A stretch of 64,000 bases of DNA from Gaiellasilicea sp963811885 (GCA_963811885.1 CAWETB010000001.1:8464-72463), one strand, 5' to 3'; positions 1 to 9,976 are shown, counted from the first letter of the stretch. The notes: generated by a model from the sequence alone, not told the origin. Numbers and translations: made by a program.

Positions 1-882
1 CGGCTTCGCCTCGACCGAGTCCTCGAGCGGATCGGCGAGCGCTCGGAGTACGGCGAGGTCGCGCTCCGCTTCTGCCGGCGACCCGCTGTGGAGCACGGAC
101 ACCGTCGCGACCGGCTCGCGGGCATCCCGTGCGACAGCCATGCCGAACGACGTCCACAGCTCGTCGGGCCCTTCCTCCACGAGCTCGCGGTAGCACTCGG
201 CCAGCTCGTCGGCCCGCTCGATCGGGTGGGTGACCATGCCGTGCGTCACCTGCCCCTCGAAAGGGTGCAGCAGGAACTCGAACGACGTCACGATCCCGAA
301 GTTCGCACCGGCTCCTCGCATGCCCCAGAAGAGCTCCGGATTCTCGTCCTCGCTTGCCCGCACGACCCGGCCGTCTGCGGTCACGAGCTCGACCGCACGC
401 AGGCTGTCGATCGTCAGGCCGAGCTTGCGCTGCAGCCGGCCCATGCCGCCGCCGAGCGTGAGGCCGGCCACCCCGGTATGGGAGACGACGCCCACCGGGC
501 AGACGAGCCCGTGCGCCTGCGCCGCGTCGTCGAGCTCGGCGAGCAGCGTGCCGCCGCGCACGCGGGCGGTGCGCCGCTCAGGATCGACGTCGGCGCCCCG
601 CATCTGCGAGAGGTCGATCACGATCCCGTCGTCGCAGGTCGAGAAGCCGGGGATGCTGTGCCCGCCGCACCGAACGGCCACGATCAGTTCCTGCTCACGG
701 GCGAACCGGAGGGCCGCGACGACGTCGTCGGTGCCCGTCGGCCGCACGATCAACGCCGGCCGACGGTCGATCATGCTGTTCCAGACCGCGCGCGCCGCGT
801 CGTAGCCCGGGTCGTCGGGGCGCACGATCTCGCCCGCGAATCCGTTGGTCAGCTTGTCCAGGTCGCCCGGTCTCACTGCCAC
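1..882 (-). CDS. FAD-binding oxidoreductase, PCMH/BBE type (3' end outside window)
   Basis: The product reads from a GTG at 882 (a second in-frame GTG is at 876) to the window edge without a stop, so the C-terminus is missing. It is a flavoprotein of the berberine-bridge/6-hydroxynicotine oxidase group. The FAD-binding PCMH half is intact: IVRPTGTDDVVAALRFARE, then VRCGGHSIPGFS (the usual site of covalent His attachment to FAD), then GVAGLTLGGGMGRLQRKLGL. The start of the substrate domain follows. The C-terminal BBE motif would lie beyond base 1. The substrate cannot be told. The family oxidises alcohols, sugars or amines with oxygen. The ribosome binding site is weak (AAAGAG about 10 nt upstream of 882). 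The next gene on the same strand ends 45 bp upstream. Confidence 0.85.
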   Translation of the reverse strand, partial: MAVRPGDLDKLTNGFAGEIVRPDDPGYDAARAVWNSMIDRRPALIVRPTGTDDVVAALRFAREQELIVAVRCGGHSIPGFSTCDDGIVIDLSQMRGADVDPERRTARVRGGTLLAELDDAAQAHGLVCPVGVVSHTGVAGLTLGGGMGRLQRKLGLTIDSLRAVELVTADGRVVRASEDENPELFWGMRGAGANFGIVTSFEFLLHPFEGQVTHGMVTHPIERADELAECYRELVEEGPDELWTSFGMAVARDAREPVATVSVLHSGSPAEAERDLAVLRALADPLEDSVEAKP

Positions 883-926
883 TGGCCGCTCTTTTACACG
901 AACTCCCGACCCAGCTGTCGTCCGGA

Positions 927-3900
927 TCAGCCGGTGAGGGACGGCAGCGTCGAGCCCGCGACGATGCCCACGCGCTGGACGCTGCAGGCTTTCTCGCCGC
1001 GCAGGCTGACCGTGAGCACGCCCGGCAGAGTCGGGGTGACGGTGATCCGGGCGACACCCGTGGAGCCGGTGTTCGCGTTCGCGCGCACCGCGGGACCGGC
1101 GACGACGACGGTGGCGCCCGCCACCGGACGGCCGCCGCTCCGCACCTTGGCGACGAGCGTCTGCGGCTGCCCATTCACCAGCAGCGAACTGGGGCTGACC
1201 GAGATGGTGGCGCAGCCGGCTGGTGGCAGGAAGAGCCCGATGAGTCGCGTTCTCGCCGAGTCCGTGGGCCGCGCAGGGCGCGCCCGACACCGGCTTGCAC
1301 GCGGCGACGGCCGTGTTCGTGATCGTCGTCCCGGCGCCGGCCGTCACGGAGACGAGGACCTTGATCCCGTACGACTGGCCTGCGACGAGGGAGCCGGAGC
1401 AGGTCAGCAGCTTGCCCGCGCGGCGGATCGAGCACACGCCCGGGCCTGGCTGGTCGATGATCCTCGTGAACGTGACGCCCCGGGGTGCGACGTCCGTCAG
1501 CGTCGCGTTCGGTGCGGGGCCGGTGCTCGAGCCTCGAATTTCGTAGACGAACGACGCTCGGCCATCGGCGTCGAGGAACACGGTCGCCGGGGCCGACTTG
1601 CGAAGAGAGAGCTGGACCGGAGGGGTCGGCTCGGGATTCGGCTCCGGCGGAGTTCGGCGGCACGGGCGGCTCGGGCGCCGGCGTGACCTGGACGGTCACG
1701 AGCGCCTCGGCGGCGTCGGTGACGCGGTTGCCCTCGCCGTCGGTGCCCGAGGCGGTGACGGTGTCGGTCTCGGTCACGGAGACGGTCGCGCGGAACGTGC
1801 AGATGAAGCTCTCCCCGACCGGCAGGCTGCGCGGCAGGGTGACCGGACTCCCGCCATAGGTGCAGGACGCCTTGACCGGTCCGCGGATCAAGTCGCCGTG
1901 GATCGAATCGACCAACTGGTCGACCAGGAGCGCGTCGACGGGGGAGGTGTTCGTGACGACCGCCGTGAAGGTGACCTGGCCGCTGTTCTGGACGACGGAC
2001 GGGGTCGCCGTCTTCGTGACCGCGATCGACGGTCGGACATCGACGATCTCGACCTTGGCGGTCGCCTCTTCGCTCGCCGTCTCGACCGGACGCGTCGGTG
2101 ATCGTCGCCGTGACCGTGTCCCTGTGCGTCGTTCCCGCGGCGCCAGTGACGGTGCCGACGAAGCTGCAGGTGTACGTGTCCGCGCCGCCGACGCTCCCGT
2201 CGTAAGCGGCCAGAGGAACGCCGGCCTCGCAGTTGGACGCGGTCCACGTGTGGCTGGCGTCCGGCGGAGTCCTTGTCGAGGTTGCCGAAGACGTCGTCGT
2301 GGAGAGAAGTCACGGTCACGGCTGCCGTGCGTTCGGTTGACGACCGCGACCGTGAACCTCACCTCTCCGCCAGGCTGGTCGACCGATCCCGGGTCCGCGT
2401 CCTTCGCCACGGCGACCGAGAGGCTCTTCTTCGTGTTCGTGAACGTGGCAGACGATCGAGGCGCCGTTGGTCACCTCGATCCCGCCCGTCACCAGAACAC
2501 CGTCTCCCTGTTTCACGACCACCCCGGCGGCGTTGGTGCAGACGTAGGAGCTCTCGTACAGTGCGGCTTGCGCCGCGACTCGTGAACTCTTCCGAGACCC
2601 CGTGCGTGCCCACGTCGACCGTCACGAAGCCGGTGTCGAAGCTCGCGTCCGCGCTCTTCGTCTTCGGCCTGCCGTCGATCAGCAGCGAGACCTCGACAGG
2701 CTGGCCGATGAAGCGCTTCTCAACCTTCAGCTTGCCGGTGTTTCTCTGGTTCCGGAACTCGCAGTCGACGTAGTCGGTGGTCACCAGGCCGGCGATCGTG
2801 ACCGTTGCGGCGTTCGGAACCGTGATCGGGCTGCCGTTCTTCGAGCAGCCGACGCTGACGAAGTGGTAGCCGGTCTTCCCGACGTCGGTGAGCTGAATCT
2901 GGCTCGTCTGCGTCGTGGGTGACGGCTTCCAGACGAAGGCGGCGCGGCCGGGGTCACCGGTGAAGTCGTCCGCGGTCGTCGCCGTCCGCGTGTTTCCTCC
3001 CGAGGGCGGGCCTGTGCTCGATGCCCGGCACCAGCCAGCGGTAGCTGTCCGGAGTTCCCGAGACCGTCACGGTGCCGTCGAACTTCCACCCGTTCGCGGG
3101 CGCGTACGATGCCGTCGCCCTGTTCGTCGACGAGCTTCGTCACCCTGACACGCACCGAACAGAGCGCACGGCCGATCGTGGCGAGGGCCTCTTCCAGTTG
3201 TCGGAAGTCGGAGATCACCGTGTAGTCGGCCCCGAGCAGCGGATGTTCCGGGAACGCCTTCGGCCCCGAGATCGCGCGCACGCGCACCTTGCTGTCTCTC
3301 GTTGGTGAGCGCAGCGCCGACGCCGATCGCGAACATGTGCAGGCCGCTCGCCTTCAGGTTGTTGGACTGGGTGAACGCCGGGTTCATCGTCAGGTACGAG
3401 CCGTTCGGGAAGCCCGAATCGGCACCCGAACCGTTGCCCCGCGCAGTCGGGTCGCCGTCGGTCAGGAACACGACCAGTTCGGGTTTCGGATTCAGCGCGC
3501 CGACCTCGGCGAGCGCGTCCTCCCAGTTCGTGTAACCGCTCGGGTCGTAGTCGCTGCTGATGTAGTTCGCGAAGGGCCCGCTCGCGAACTGCGATGTGAC
3601 GTTGTTGTAGACCGTGGCCGGGCTGCCGAGCGGGACGGTGCGCGCGCTCGAGTTGAACTCGATGACGGCGAGCTGCGCGCCGCTGTCGACGAGCCCGTTC
3701 ACGAAGGCCTTGCTGCCGTTGATCACCGCCTGTTGCGCCCCGCTCGTGCTGCCGATCGATCCGGACTCGTCGAGCACGAGCGCGACCCGGGTGTCGCAGT
3801 GGGGCGCGAGGGCCTGGTTTGCGGTCCTGGGCCTGATCGTGAAGATCGACCGCGGCCGAAGCGAGGGGAGTACCCGAGCAGCCGTCCGCCGCGTAGAGCC

Positions 3901-4279
3901 GCACCGTCACGGAGCCCGGCGTGGGCGTCGTCTCGGGAAGCGTGGCCTCGACGTACTCCGTAAAGGTGCCCGCGGAGCTGCGGTTGGCGTCGTTGTCGCA
4001 CGCCTCGCTCCCGCTGCCGAACGCATACGACGTCGACCGCCACGTCTGCCCCGACGCCAGCGTCGCGGTCACCTTGATCGCGACGAAGCTCCCGGGCGCC
4101 GCCTCCTGCGGCGAGCCCGCCACCGGCGCGTTGTGGTCCTTCGCATCGACGAGCGTCGCAGAGACGTTCGTCACGGTCGGCTTGGCCAGGCCGACGGCCG
4201 TGAACCAGAGCAACGCTGCCATCGCGAGTAGGCCGACAGAGGCCGGAAGCACTGCCCAACGTAGGCGACCCCTCCTCAT
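927..4279 (-). CDS. large secreted vWA / DUF11-type surface protein, frameshifted
   Basis: One long gene, read in pieces because the frame changes at least eight times (for example near 3830, 3290, 2570, 2330, 2110, 1640 and 1240). Start ATG 4279 gives a signal peptide (WAVLPASVGLLAMAALLWF). A beta-rich segment follows, then a von Willebrand A domain with the metal site DESGSIGS and the strand VVFLTDGDP. Next come a DUF5979-like repeat (GKLKVEKRFIGQPVEVSLLI), a DUF11-like repeat (IAVTKTATPSVVQNSGQVTF) and a C-terminal Ig-like module (GRPVAGATVVVAGPAV) ending at TGA 927. This is the build of an exported adhesion or cell-surface protein of Gram-positives. I see no LPXTG sorting signal or C-terminal membrane anchor. 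The domains remain readable across the shifts, which favours sequence indels over decay, but a true pseudogene cannot be excluded. Confidence 0.7.
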
Positions 4280-4451
4280 CGCTCCTCCGCGGCCGTGCGT
4301 CGAGTCCCGCGATCGACTCTAGTGCCGAGGCTAACGAATGGCAAATGTCCGAAGGCCGGTCGCTCGCGCTTTCGGGAACCGACATGAACTCCGCACGCTC
4401 GATCGAGGGAGGTGGCGCCGGAGGAGAGAAACCGATTAGCTGGTCGTGAAG

Positions 4452-5169
4452 ATGCACGTTTCCGCTGCGCTTCTGGTTGCCCTGACGTTCGCAACCGCCA
4501 CACCCGAGGTCGGCGCGAGCGCCGCGGGTTGCGGTCAGCGGCACGCCCGGCGTAGGCAGCTACGCGTACGCCGGCTACCAGGCGGCTTCGACCGCCCACG
4601 GTGTGCGCGCGACGATCACAACGCTCTCGATCCCTGACGTGAGAGCGGGCCACGTCGCGGCGTGGGTCGGCGTCGGCGGGCGCGAGAGCGGGCCGGGCGG
4701 CGCGGACTCGTGGCTCCAGGCCGGCATCGCGGCCTGGCCGGGCGAAGAGCCCTTCGTCTACGTGGAGATCGTTCTCGATGGACGGCCCAAGCTCAGGACG
4801 ATTGCCGCCGATGTCGCCCCCGGGCGGGCTCACCGCCTTGCCCTGCTCGAGATCAAGCAGAGGCGGGGCTGGTGGCGGGTCTGGGTCGACGGAGCTCTCG
4901 TGGTGGACGCGGTTCACCTGCCGGGTACGGCCGCCGGTTGGAGGCCGATGGCCACTGCCGAGTCGTGGAGCGGCGACGGGAACGCGTGCAACTCCTTCGC
5001 ATTTCGCTTTCACGAGGTCGCTCTCGCAGGTGCGCCAGGCGGCTCGTGGCGCCCGTTCTCGGCCGGGCGCCGCTTCGTGGACCGGGGCTACCGGCTCCGC
5101 CGGCTCGAGCCCTCGTCGCCAAGCGGCCGCATCGCGCCATCATTCGCGTTCGATTCGCTCAGCGGCTAG
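4452..5169 (+). CDS. secreted concanavalin-like protein (eqolisin/peptidase G1-like), one frameshift
   Basis: A signal peptide (MHVSAALLVALTFATATPEV) starts at ATG 4452, with an in-frame GTG at 4446. One frame change near 4530 links it to the mature part: GTPGVGSYAYAGYQAAST, then VRATITTLSIPDV, then AAWVGVGGRESGPGG and SWLQAGIAAWPGEEPFVYVE. The pattern of a tyrosine-rich start, VP-like strand, WVG-GG turn and QAG strand is that of the jelly-roll glutamic peptidase (G1/eqolisin) and concanavalin-like folds. I cannot identify the catalytic Gln/Glu pair, so protease activity is not claimed. The gene is divergent from the surface protein at 4279 (about 170 bp between starts) and convergent with the L,D-transpeptidase, 16 bp away. 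Confidence 0.6.
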
Positions 5170-5185
5170 CCCGCCGCAGCGTTCG

Positions 5186-5944
5186 CTACGCGACGATCTT
5201 GACAGGCGTCCCGACGCGGACGACCGTCCGGAGGAACAAGGCGTCCTCGTTGCGCAGTCGCACGCAGCCGTGGGACACCGCCTGGCCGATCAGGTACGGG
5301 GTGTCCGTCCCGTGCACGCCGACAACCCCACCGCCCGGCCAGTCCGACAGCTTCGAGTAGCCGCTCGTCTCGAACGCATACGCACCGAGGATCGGGGTCG
5401 AGGTCGGCCGAAACATCGCCTGGACGAAGAACATGCCGAGCGGTGTCTCCATGCCCGGAGCGCCGACCGCGACCGGCCCCGAACGGACGACACGCCCGCG
5501 AAGAACGAGGCTGAATCGGCGTTCGCCGCGAAAGATCACCAGCCAGCGATCGACCGGCTTCAGAGTCACGCTCCCTGCTGGGACCCAGCCGCGTCGCCCG
5601 TTTGGCCGGCCCGGGATCGTGACCTGATACCAGGCCGGTTTGCCGTTCCCGTCTCCCCGCGCACGAACGGCCAGGAGCGTGCGCGGGCGAAAGTCGGAAC
5701 GGAACTGGGTCAGCGTGGTGATCACACGTGCCTTGCGTGTCGGCGCGATTCGCACCGCGACGCGCGGCCACGCGATCGGCCCTGAGCCGACGACGTCGAC
5801 GCTCAGAGGCGAGCGCGCGGGCTCGCGCGCACCCGCGGCCGGCGCCGACGCGAACGCGACCAGCGCTGCGCCAACAAGGATCCCGGCGATCAAGGACGGT
5901 GCGCGCAGCGATCGCAGGCACTCCCGCAGAGAGCCGGCTTCCAT
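5186..5944 (-). CDS. L,D-transpeptidase (YkuD domain)
   Basis: An exported peptidoglycan cross-linking enzyme of about 252 residues. The start is ATG 5944; the frame stays open further upstream but only this start gives a clean membrane segment (LIAGILVGAALVAFASAPAA). An SH3-like region (WYQVTIPGRPNGRRGWVPAG) precedes the YkuD domain (RWLVIFRGERRFSLVLRGR). The catalytic signature is complete: GVHGTD followed by SHGCVRL, the Cys being the nucleophile. This family makes 3-3 cross-links and is prominent in Actinomycetota walls. The gene is divergent from the PLDc_N-SHOCT gene at 6073, and the shared 128-bp intergenic region holds a 17-bp palindrome at 5988, so the two may be co-regulated. Confidence 0.9.
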   Translation of the reverse strand: MEAGSLRECLRSLRAPSLIAGILVGAALVAFASAPAAGAREPARSPLSVDVVGSGPIAWPRVAVRIAPTRKARVITTLTQFRSDFRPRTLLAVRARGDGNGKPAWYQVTIPGRPNGRRGWVPAGSVTLKPVDRWLVIFRGERRFSLVLRGRVVRSGPVAVGAPGMETPLGMFFVQAMFRPTSTPILGAYAFETSGYSKLSDWPGGGVVGVHGTDTPYLIGQAVSHGCVRLRNEDALFLRTVVRVGTPVKIVA

Positions 5945-5987
5945 TCCGTGAGCGTAACTCGCCGCAGCGGACCCACGAAGCGCGCCT

Positions 5988-6004
5988 TCACCCTGAGTGG
6001 ATGA
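5988..6004. promoter_or_regulatory. 17-bp palindromic operator candidate (TCAYCC-N5-GGRTGA)
   Basis: The sequence is TCACCC-TGAGT-GGATGA. It matches the consensus seen at five other places in this window and lies 68 bp upstream of the GTG of the PLDc_N-SHOCT gene and 43 bp from the start of the divergent L,D-transpeptidase gene. A regulatory role is inferred from recurrence and position. Confidence 0.55.
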
Positions 6005-6072
6005 GCGCCGTCCGACGCCCTCGGGTAGGTTCCTGACGACCCCACTCGCTCCATATGGAGGTGCAACCGAAC

Positions 6073-6474
6073 GTGGCACTACTCGCCTACGACTATCCAT
6101 TCCTCGGCGTTTTCTGGTCGATGCTCGTCTTCTTCGCCTGGGTGATCTGGTTCGTCCTGCTGTTCAGGATCATCATCGACATCTTCAGCCGGCACGACAT
6201 CGGCGGCGGAAGCAAGGTGCTCTGGATCATCTTTGTGATCCTCCTGCCGTTCCTCGGTGTGTTCGTGTACTTGATCGCGAACAACGAGGGAATGACGGAG
6301 CGGGCCATGGCCAAAGCCCAGGCCCAACAGTCGCAAATGGACGACTACATCCGCTCGACCGCGGGCGGCGGCGGCGGTGCAGCCGCGGAGATCGACAAGG
6401 CCAAGCAGCTGCTCGACAGCGGCGCGATCACGCAGGCCGAGTTCGACGCGATCAAGCAGAAGGCGCTCGCGTAG
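6073..6474 (+). CDS. PLDc_N membrane protein with C-terminal SHOCT domain
   Basis: I place the start at GTG 6073 because a strong ribosome site (GGAGGT, 6057-6062) lies 10 nt upstream; the in-frame ATG at 6055 would overlap that site. Two membrane segments (SMLVFFAWVIWFVLLFRIII and VLWIIFVILLPFLGVFVYLI) flank a conserved FSRHD loop, the hallmark of the PLDc_N family. A glycine-rich linker then leads to a SHOCT motif (AKQLLDSGAITQAEFDAIKQ) at the very end. SHOCT is a short oligomerisation helix pair. Members are linked to envelope stress in Actinomycetota, but the exact role is unknown. Two further PLDc_N genes are at 57283 and 62639. The operator candidate at 5988 lies upstream. Confidence 0.85.
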   Translation: MALLAYDYPFLGVFWSMLVFFAWVIWFVLLFRIIIDIFSRHDIGGGSKVLWIIFVILLPFLGVFVYLIANNEGMTERAMAKAQAQQSQMDDYIRSTAGGGGGAAAEIDKAKQLLDSGAITQAEFDAIKQKALA

Positions 6475-6563
6475 CGCACGTCGGGTCGGAGGATCTGCGT
6501 CTTGGAAGAGCAGGCGCAGGTCCTTCGGCTCGAAGGACATCCGCGCGGGCGGTTGGTCGCCGC

Positions 6564-6764
6564 CTAGATGCGCTCGAGGCCGGCGCGCGACTCCTTGGCC
6601 TTCTGATCCTGGCGCCAGGCGAAGTACAGCAGCCCACCGACGACGATCACGATCGCCGCGCCGATGCCGATCCTGGCCCAGATCGCGCCGAAGATGGCGA
6701 TCCCGATCACGCCGACGATCACGAAGAGAAGTCCGATCCCGGCAATCTTCAGCGCATAGCTCAT
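6564..6764 (-). CDS. small membrane protein, 66 aa
   Basis: Starts at ATG 6764. It has two predicted membrane helices (IAGIGLLFVIVGVIGIAIFG and IGIGAAIVIVVGGLLYFAWR) followed by a charged tail (QDQKAKESRAGLERI). No family is recognised with confidence. It is convergent with the PLDc_N-SHOCT gene (90 bp between stops), so it is a separate transcription unit. Small double-TM proteins with basic tails are common in actinobacterial envelopes. Confidence 0.6.
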   Translation of the reverse strand: MSYALKIAGIGLLFVIVGVIGIAIFGAIWARIGIGAAIVIVVGGLLYFAWRQDQKAKESRAGLERI

Positions 6765-6821
6765 GTCGCGAGTCTACGGCTCGGCCGAGGCTGCGTCCAC
6801 CGTTTCGGCAACGGCCGCTCA

Positions 6822-6859
6822 GATAGGTAGGGGCGCCGCCGAAGATGGGTAGGCGCCCC
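6822..6859. promoter_or_regulatory. tandem direct repeat upstream of methyltransferase gene
   Basis: Two near-identical 16-bp half-sites, GATAGGTAGGGGCGCC (6822) and GATGGGTAGGCGCCCC (6844), are spaced 22 bp apart, about two helical turns on the same DNA face. Each ends in a GC-rich part that also forms an inverted repeat (GGGGCGCC with GGCGCCCC). The pair lies about 90-120 bp ahead of the methyltransferase start, where an activator site is expected. The regulator is not known; the large LuxR regulator downstream at 9977-12532 is a candidate by proximity. Confidence 0.4.
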
Positions 6860-6945
6860 CGATGACGGCATGAGCGTGTCTCCGTACGGTCGATTCAGCC
6901 CGGCAAACGACAGCCGGAGCGATCAACTGACACGGAGGCTTGAAC

Positions 6946-7773
6946 ATGACCAGCATCGATACCGCCGCTCCCGACCTGGCAGCGGTCAAACAGCGCCAGC
7001 AGGCAGCCTGGGCGAGCGGCGACTTCGCCGTCGTGGCCGCGCGCATCGTGCTCGTGGCCGAGCACCTCTGCGACACCGCCGACCTCCAGGCCGGCTGGCG
7101 CGTGCTCGATGTCGCCACCGGCAGCGGCAACGCCGCCATCGCGGCGGCACGGCACGGCTGCGAGGTGGTCGGCGTCGACTACGTCCCCGCTCTCCTCGAC
7201 TGCGGCCGGCGTCGCGCCGACGCGGAGGGCCTCGCGGTCGAGTTCGTGGAGGGCGACGCAGAGTCGCTGCCCTTCGCGGACGGCTCCTTCGACGCAGTCA
7301 CGTCCGTGTTCGGCTCGATGTTCGCGCCCGACCACGCGCAGGCGGCGGCCGAGCTGCTCCGTGTCACCAGGCCGGGGGGCACGATTGCGCTCGCCAGCTG
7401 GACGCCCGACGGCTTCATCGGCGAGCTCTTCCGCACCGTTGCCGCCTACGTGCCGCCGCCGGCCGGCGTGCAGTCGCCGATGCTCTGGGGCACCGAGGCG
7501 CACCTCCGCTCGCTCTTCGGCGACGGGATCTGCTCGCTGGAGGTCGAGGAGCGGACGTTCACGTTCAGGTTCGCCTCGGCGCGGGAGTTCGTCGACTTCT
7601 TCCGCACCTGGTACGGGCCGACGCTGAAGGCCTTCGCGGCCCTCGAGGGAGCTGCGCGCAAGGAGCTCGAGGCGGATCTGATCGACCTGGCGCGCCGGTG
7701 GAATCGCCTGGGCGGGTCGGCCGCGACCGCGCTGCCCGCGACCTACATCGAGGCCGTGGCGGTGACCCGTTGA
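6946..7773 (+). CDS. class I SAM-dependent methyltransferase
   Basis: ATG 6946 is chosen because GGAGG (6934-6938) lies 7 nt upstream; a TTG two codons earlier is less likely. The product of 275 residues has a Rossmann fold with motif I LDVATGSGNAAIAAA, the acidic end of strand 2 (GVDYVPALL), motif II/III LPFADGSFDAVTSVFG and post-motif LLRVTRPGGTIALASW. This is the UbiE/Methyltransf_11 type that methylates small molecules. The substrate is unknown. The stop codon region overlaps a 33-codon reading frame, and a 64-codon gene plus a secreted repeat protein follow on the same strand, so they may form one operon. Confidence 0.85.
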   Translation: MTSIDTAAPDLAAVKQRQQAAWASGDFAVVAARIVLVAEHLCDTADLQAGWRVLDVATGSGNAAIAAARHGCEVVGVDYVPALLDCGRRRADAEGLAVEFVEGDAESLPFADGSFDAVTSVFGSMFAPDHAQAAAELLRVTRPGGTIALASWTPDGFIGELFRTVAAYVPPPAGVQSPMLWGTEAHLRSLFGDGICSLEVEERTFTFRFASAREFVDFFRTWYGPTLKAFAALEGAARKELEADLIDLARRWNRLGGSAATALPATYIEAVAVTR

Positions 7774-7871
7774 GCCGCTTCTTCGCATGGCTCATCGCCC
7801 CCGGGCTCGAGCGCGTCGCGCTCGCGAACCAGGCGCGCCACAAGACCGACGCCCCCGTCCCGACCAGCTGA
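7770..7871 (+). CDS. possible 33-aa peptide overlapping the methyltransferase stop
   Basis: A TTG at 7770 sits inside the overlap TTGA with the methyltransferase stop and opens a frame to TGA 7869-7871 (LSRFFAWLIAPGLERVALAN then a charged tail). The N-terminal half could be an amphipathic helix. Support is limited to the overlap arrangement and plausible codon use. No family is recognised. It could instead be an unused frame between two real genes. Confidence 0.25.
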   Translation: MSRFFAWLIAPGLERVALANQARHKTDAPVPTS

Positions 7872-7882
7872 GGAGACACCGC

Positions 7883-8077
7883 ATGAACCTGAACCCCAAC
7901 CTGCATCACCACTACACCCTCGAGCGGCAGCAACGGCTGCGCCACGAGGCGGCCGCTCACAGGCTCGCCGACCGCCTCCCGGCACGCACCCGGATCGCAC
8001 GGCTCCTGCGGTGTGCAACCGACCGGCAGGACGCGGCACCCGCCGCGTCCGGGCCGGTCGGCAAAGCACTCGCGTAG
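7883..8077 (+). CDS. small basic protein, 64 aa, unknown
   Basis: ATG 7883 follows AGGAG (7871-7875) with good spacing. The product begins MNLNPNLHHHYTLERQQRLR and continues as a basic helix (HEAAAHRLADRLPARTRIAR). The His-rich start followed by Arg-rich helices has no Cys pairs or membrane segment. I do not recognise a family. It lies between the methyltransferase and the secreted repeat protein on the same strand, 42 bp before the latter, so co-transcription is likely. Confidence 0.5.
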   Translation: MNLNPNLHHHYTLERQQRLRHEAAAHRLADRLPARTRIARLLRCATDRQDAAPAASGPVGKALA

Positions 8078-8119
8078 CGCAGCTAGCTCCAACCCCTTCT
8101 CACGAAAGGAACCACTCCG

Positions 8120-9969
8120 ATGATCGGAATGACTGCTCCTGCCCGCATTCTCCTGGCCGGCGGCCTTGCCGCCGCTGCGCTCGGCTTCTCCCCCGATCTG
8201 GCGCACGCCGCCTACTCGGCACGGGTGGAGACGGGCACATTGACGCTCAAGGGAAACGCGGCGAGCGACAAGCTCGTGCTCCGCCTTGCGCCGGGCGCGC
8301 CCGGCACGCTCCAGGCCGACGTCGGCGCGGACGGAACCGCCGACTTCAGCTTCGACCGCAGCACCTTCACCGCCATCGACGTCGAGGCCGGCGCCGGCGA
8401 CGACGACGTCCGCATCGACCAGAGCGGCGGGACGTTCACAGACGAGCACGTGACCATGAACGGCGGCTCCGGTGACGACACGCTGATCGGCGGCGCAGGA
8501 GCGGACAGCTTCGTCGGCGGGGCCGGCGACGACTTCGCCGACGGCAACATCGGCGCGGACACCGCCTCGATGGGAGCCGGCGACGACCGCTTCCAGTGGG
8601 ACCCCGGCGACGGCAGCGACACGGTCGACGGCCAGGGCGGCAACGACCGGCTCGACTTCAACGGCTCGAACGCATCCGAAGAGATCACGTTCTCCGCCAG
8701 TGCAGGCCGCGCCGTCCTCTTCCGGAACGTCGCCTCGATCACCATGGACCTCGACGGACTGGAGCACGTCAATCTGCGCTCGCTCGGCGGCACCGACCTC
8801 ACCACGGTCGGCGATCTCGGCGGGACCGACCTCAGGCTCGTCGACGTCGATCTTGACGCGATCGCAGGCGGCGGTGACGGCGCGGCCGACACGGTCATCG
8901 CCCGCGGCAGCGACGAGGCGGACAAGGTCTCGTTCGCGAGCCCGGACGGACGCCCGGTCGTCAACGGCCTCGGCGCCCAGACCCGCGTCACCGGCGGCGA
9001 GGCGACGCTGGACAACTTCGTCGCCGCCACGCTCGGCGGCGCAGACATCGCCACGATGACCGTCGGCGTCACCAGCCCGATCCAGCTCCACATCGACGGC
9101 GGCGACGGCGACGACACCGCCCGCTACAACGGCACGTCCGGACGCCGACGTGATCTCGATCGTCCGGAACGGAACCGAGGTCGCGGTCGACAACGCAGCC
9201 AGCGGCATCTTCGACATCGCCGGCGTCGAGAGCCTGATCGTCTCCGGCCTCGACGGCAACGACTTGATCGCGGCCAGCAACGGCATCGGTGCGCTCACCA
9301 CCCTCACCCTCGAGGGCGGCGACGGCAACGACGACCTCCGCGGCGGCGACGGCGCCGACACCCTCAACGGCGGCAAGGGCGACGACAGCGTCGACGGCAA
9401 CATCGGCGCCGACCAGGCCACCCTCGGAGCCGGAGACGACCGCTTCCAGTGGGACCCCGGCGACGGCAGCGACACCATCGAAGGCCAGAACGGCAACGAC
9501 CAGCTCGACTTCAACGGCTCCAACATCGGCGAGCAGATCGAGCTCGGGGCAAACGGCGGCCGCACCCGGCTGACCCGCAACGTCGCCTCGATCACGATGG
9601 ACTTCGACGGAATCGAGCGCGTCCGAGTCCGGGCTCTCGGCGGCACCGACACGGTCACGGTCAACGACCTCGCCGGCACCGGCGTCAAGAACGTCGACGT
9701 CGACCTCGCCGCCACCGGCGGCGGCGGCGACGGCACGCCCGACAGCGTCGGTCGTCAACGGCACCGACCGGCGTGACGTCGTCCGGGCGACGCGGGTTGC
9801 CGACGAGGTGTCGGTGACGGGTCTCGCGGCCGACGTGCGGATCGCCGGCAGCGAGGGCCTCAACGACACGCTCCGGATCCAGACGCTCGACGGCAACGAC
9901 GACGTCTTCGTCGACCCGGACGTCGAGCTGTTGCTCACGCCGGTCATCAACCTGGGGCCGGGCGAGTAG
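8120..9969 (+). CDS. secreted RTX-like calcium-binding repeat protein, two frameshifts
   Basis: ATG 8120 with a GAAAGGA site about 10 nt upstream. A signal peptide (ILLAGGLAAAALGFSPDLAHA) leads into Asp/Gly-rich repeats such as GGSGDDTLIGGAGADSF and GGDGNDDLRGGDGADTLNGG, the nonapeptide pattern of calcium-binding beta-roll (hemolysin-type) proteins. The frame changes near 9140 and 9750; the last segment ends at TAG 9967-9969. A block starting GDDRFQWDPGDGSDT and running through NVASITMD occurs twice, about 850 bp apart, showing internal duplication. There is no type I secretion ABC gene nearby, and the N-terminal signal suggests Sec export. It is convergent with the LuxR regulator gene, whose stop lies 7 bp away. 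Function (adhesin, matrix or surface layer) is not known. Confidence 0.7.
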
Positions 9970-9976
9970 AGGCCGC

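Noticed and set aside
8460..9500. Regularly repeated GC-rich units that could look like a CRISPR array
   Set aside because: The repeats encode Asp/Gly nonapeptides in frame, have no constant repeat-spacer lengths, and no cas gene is near.
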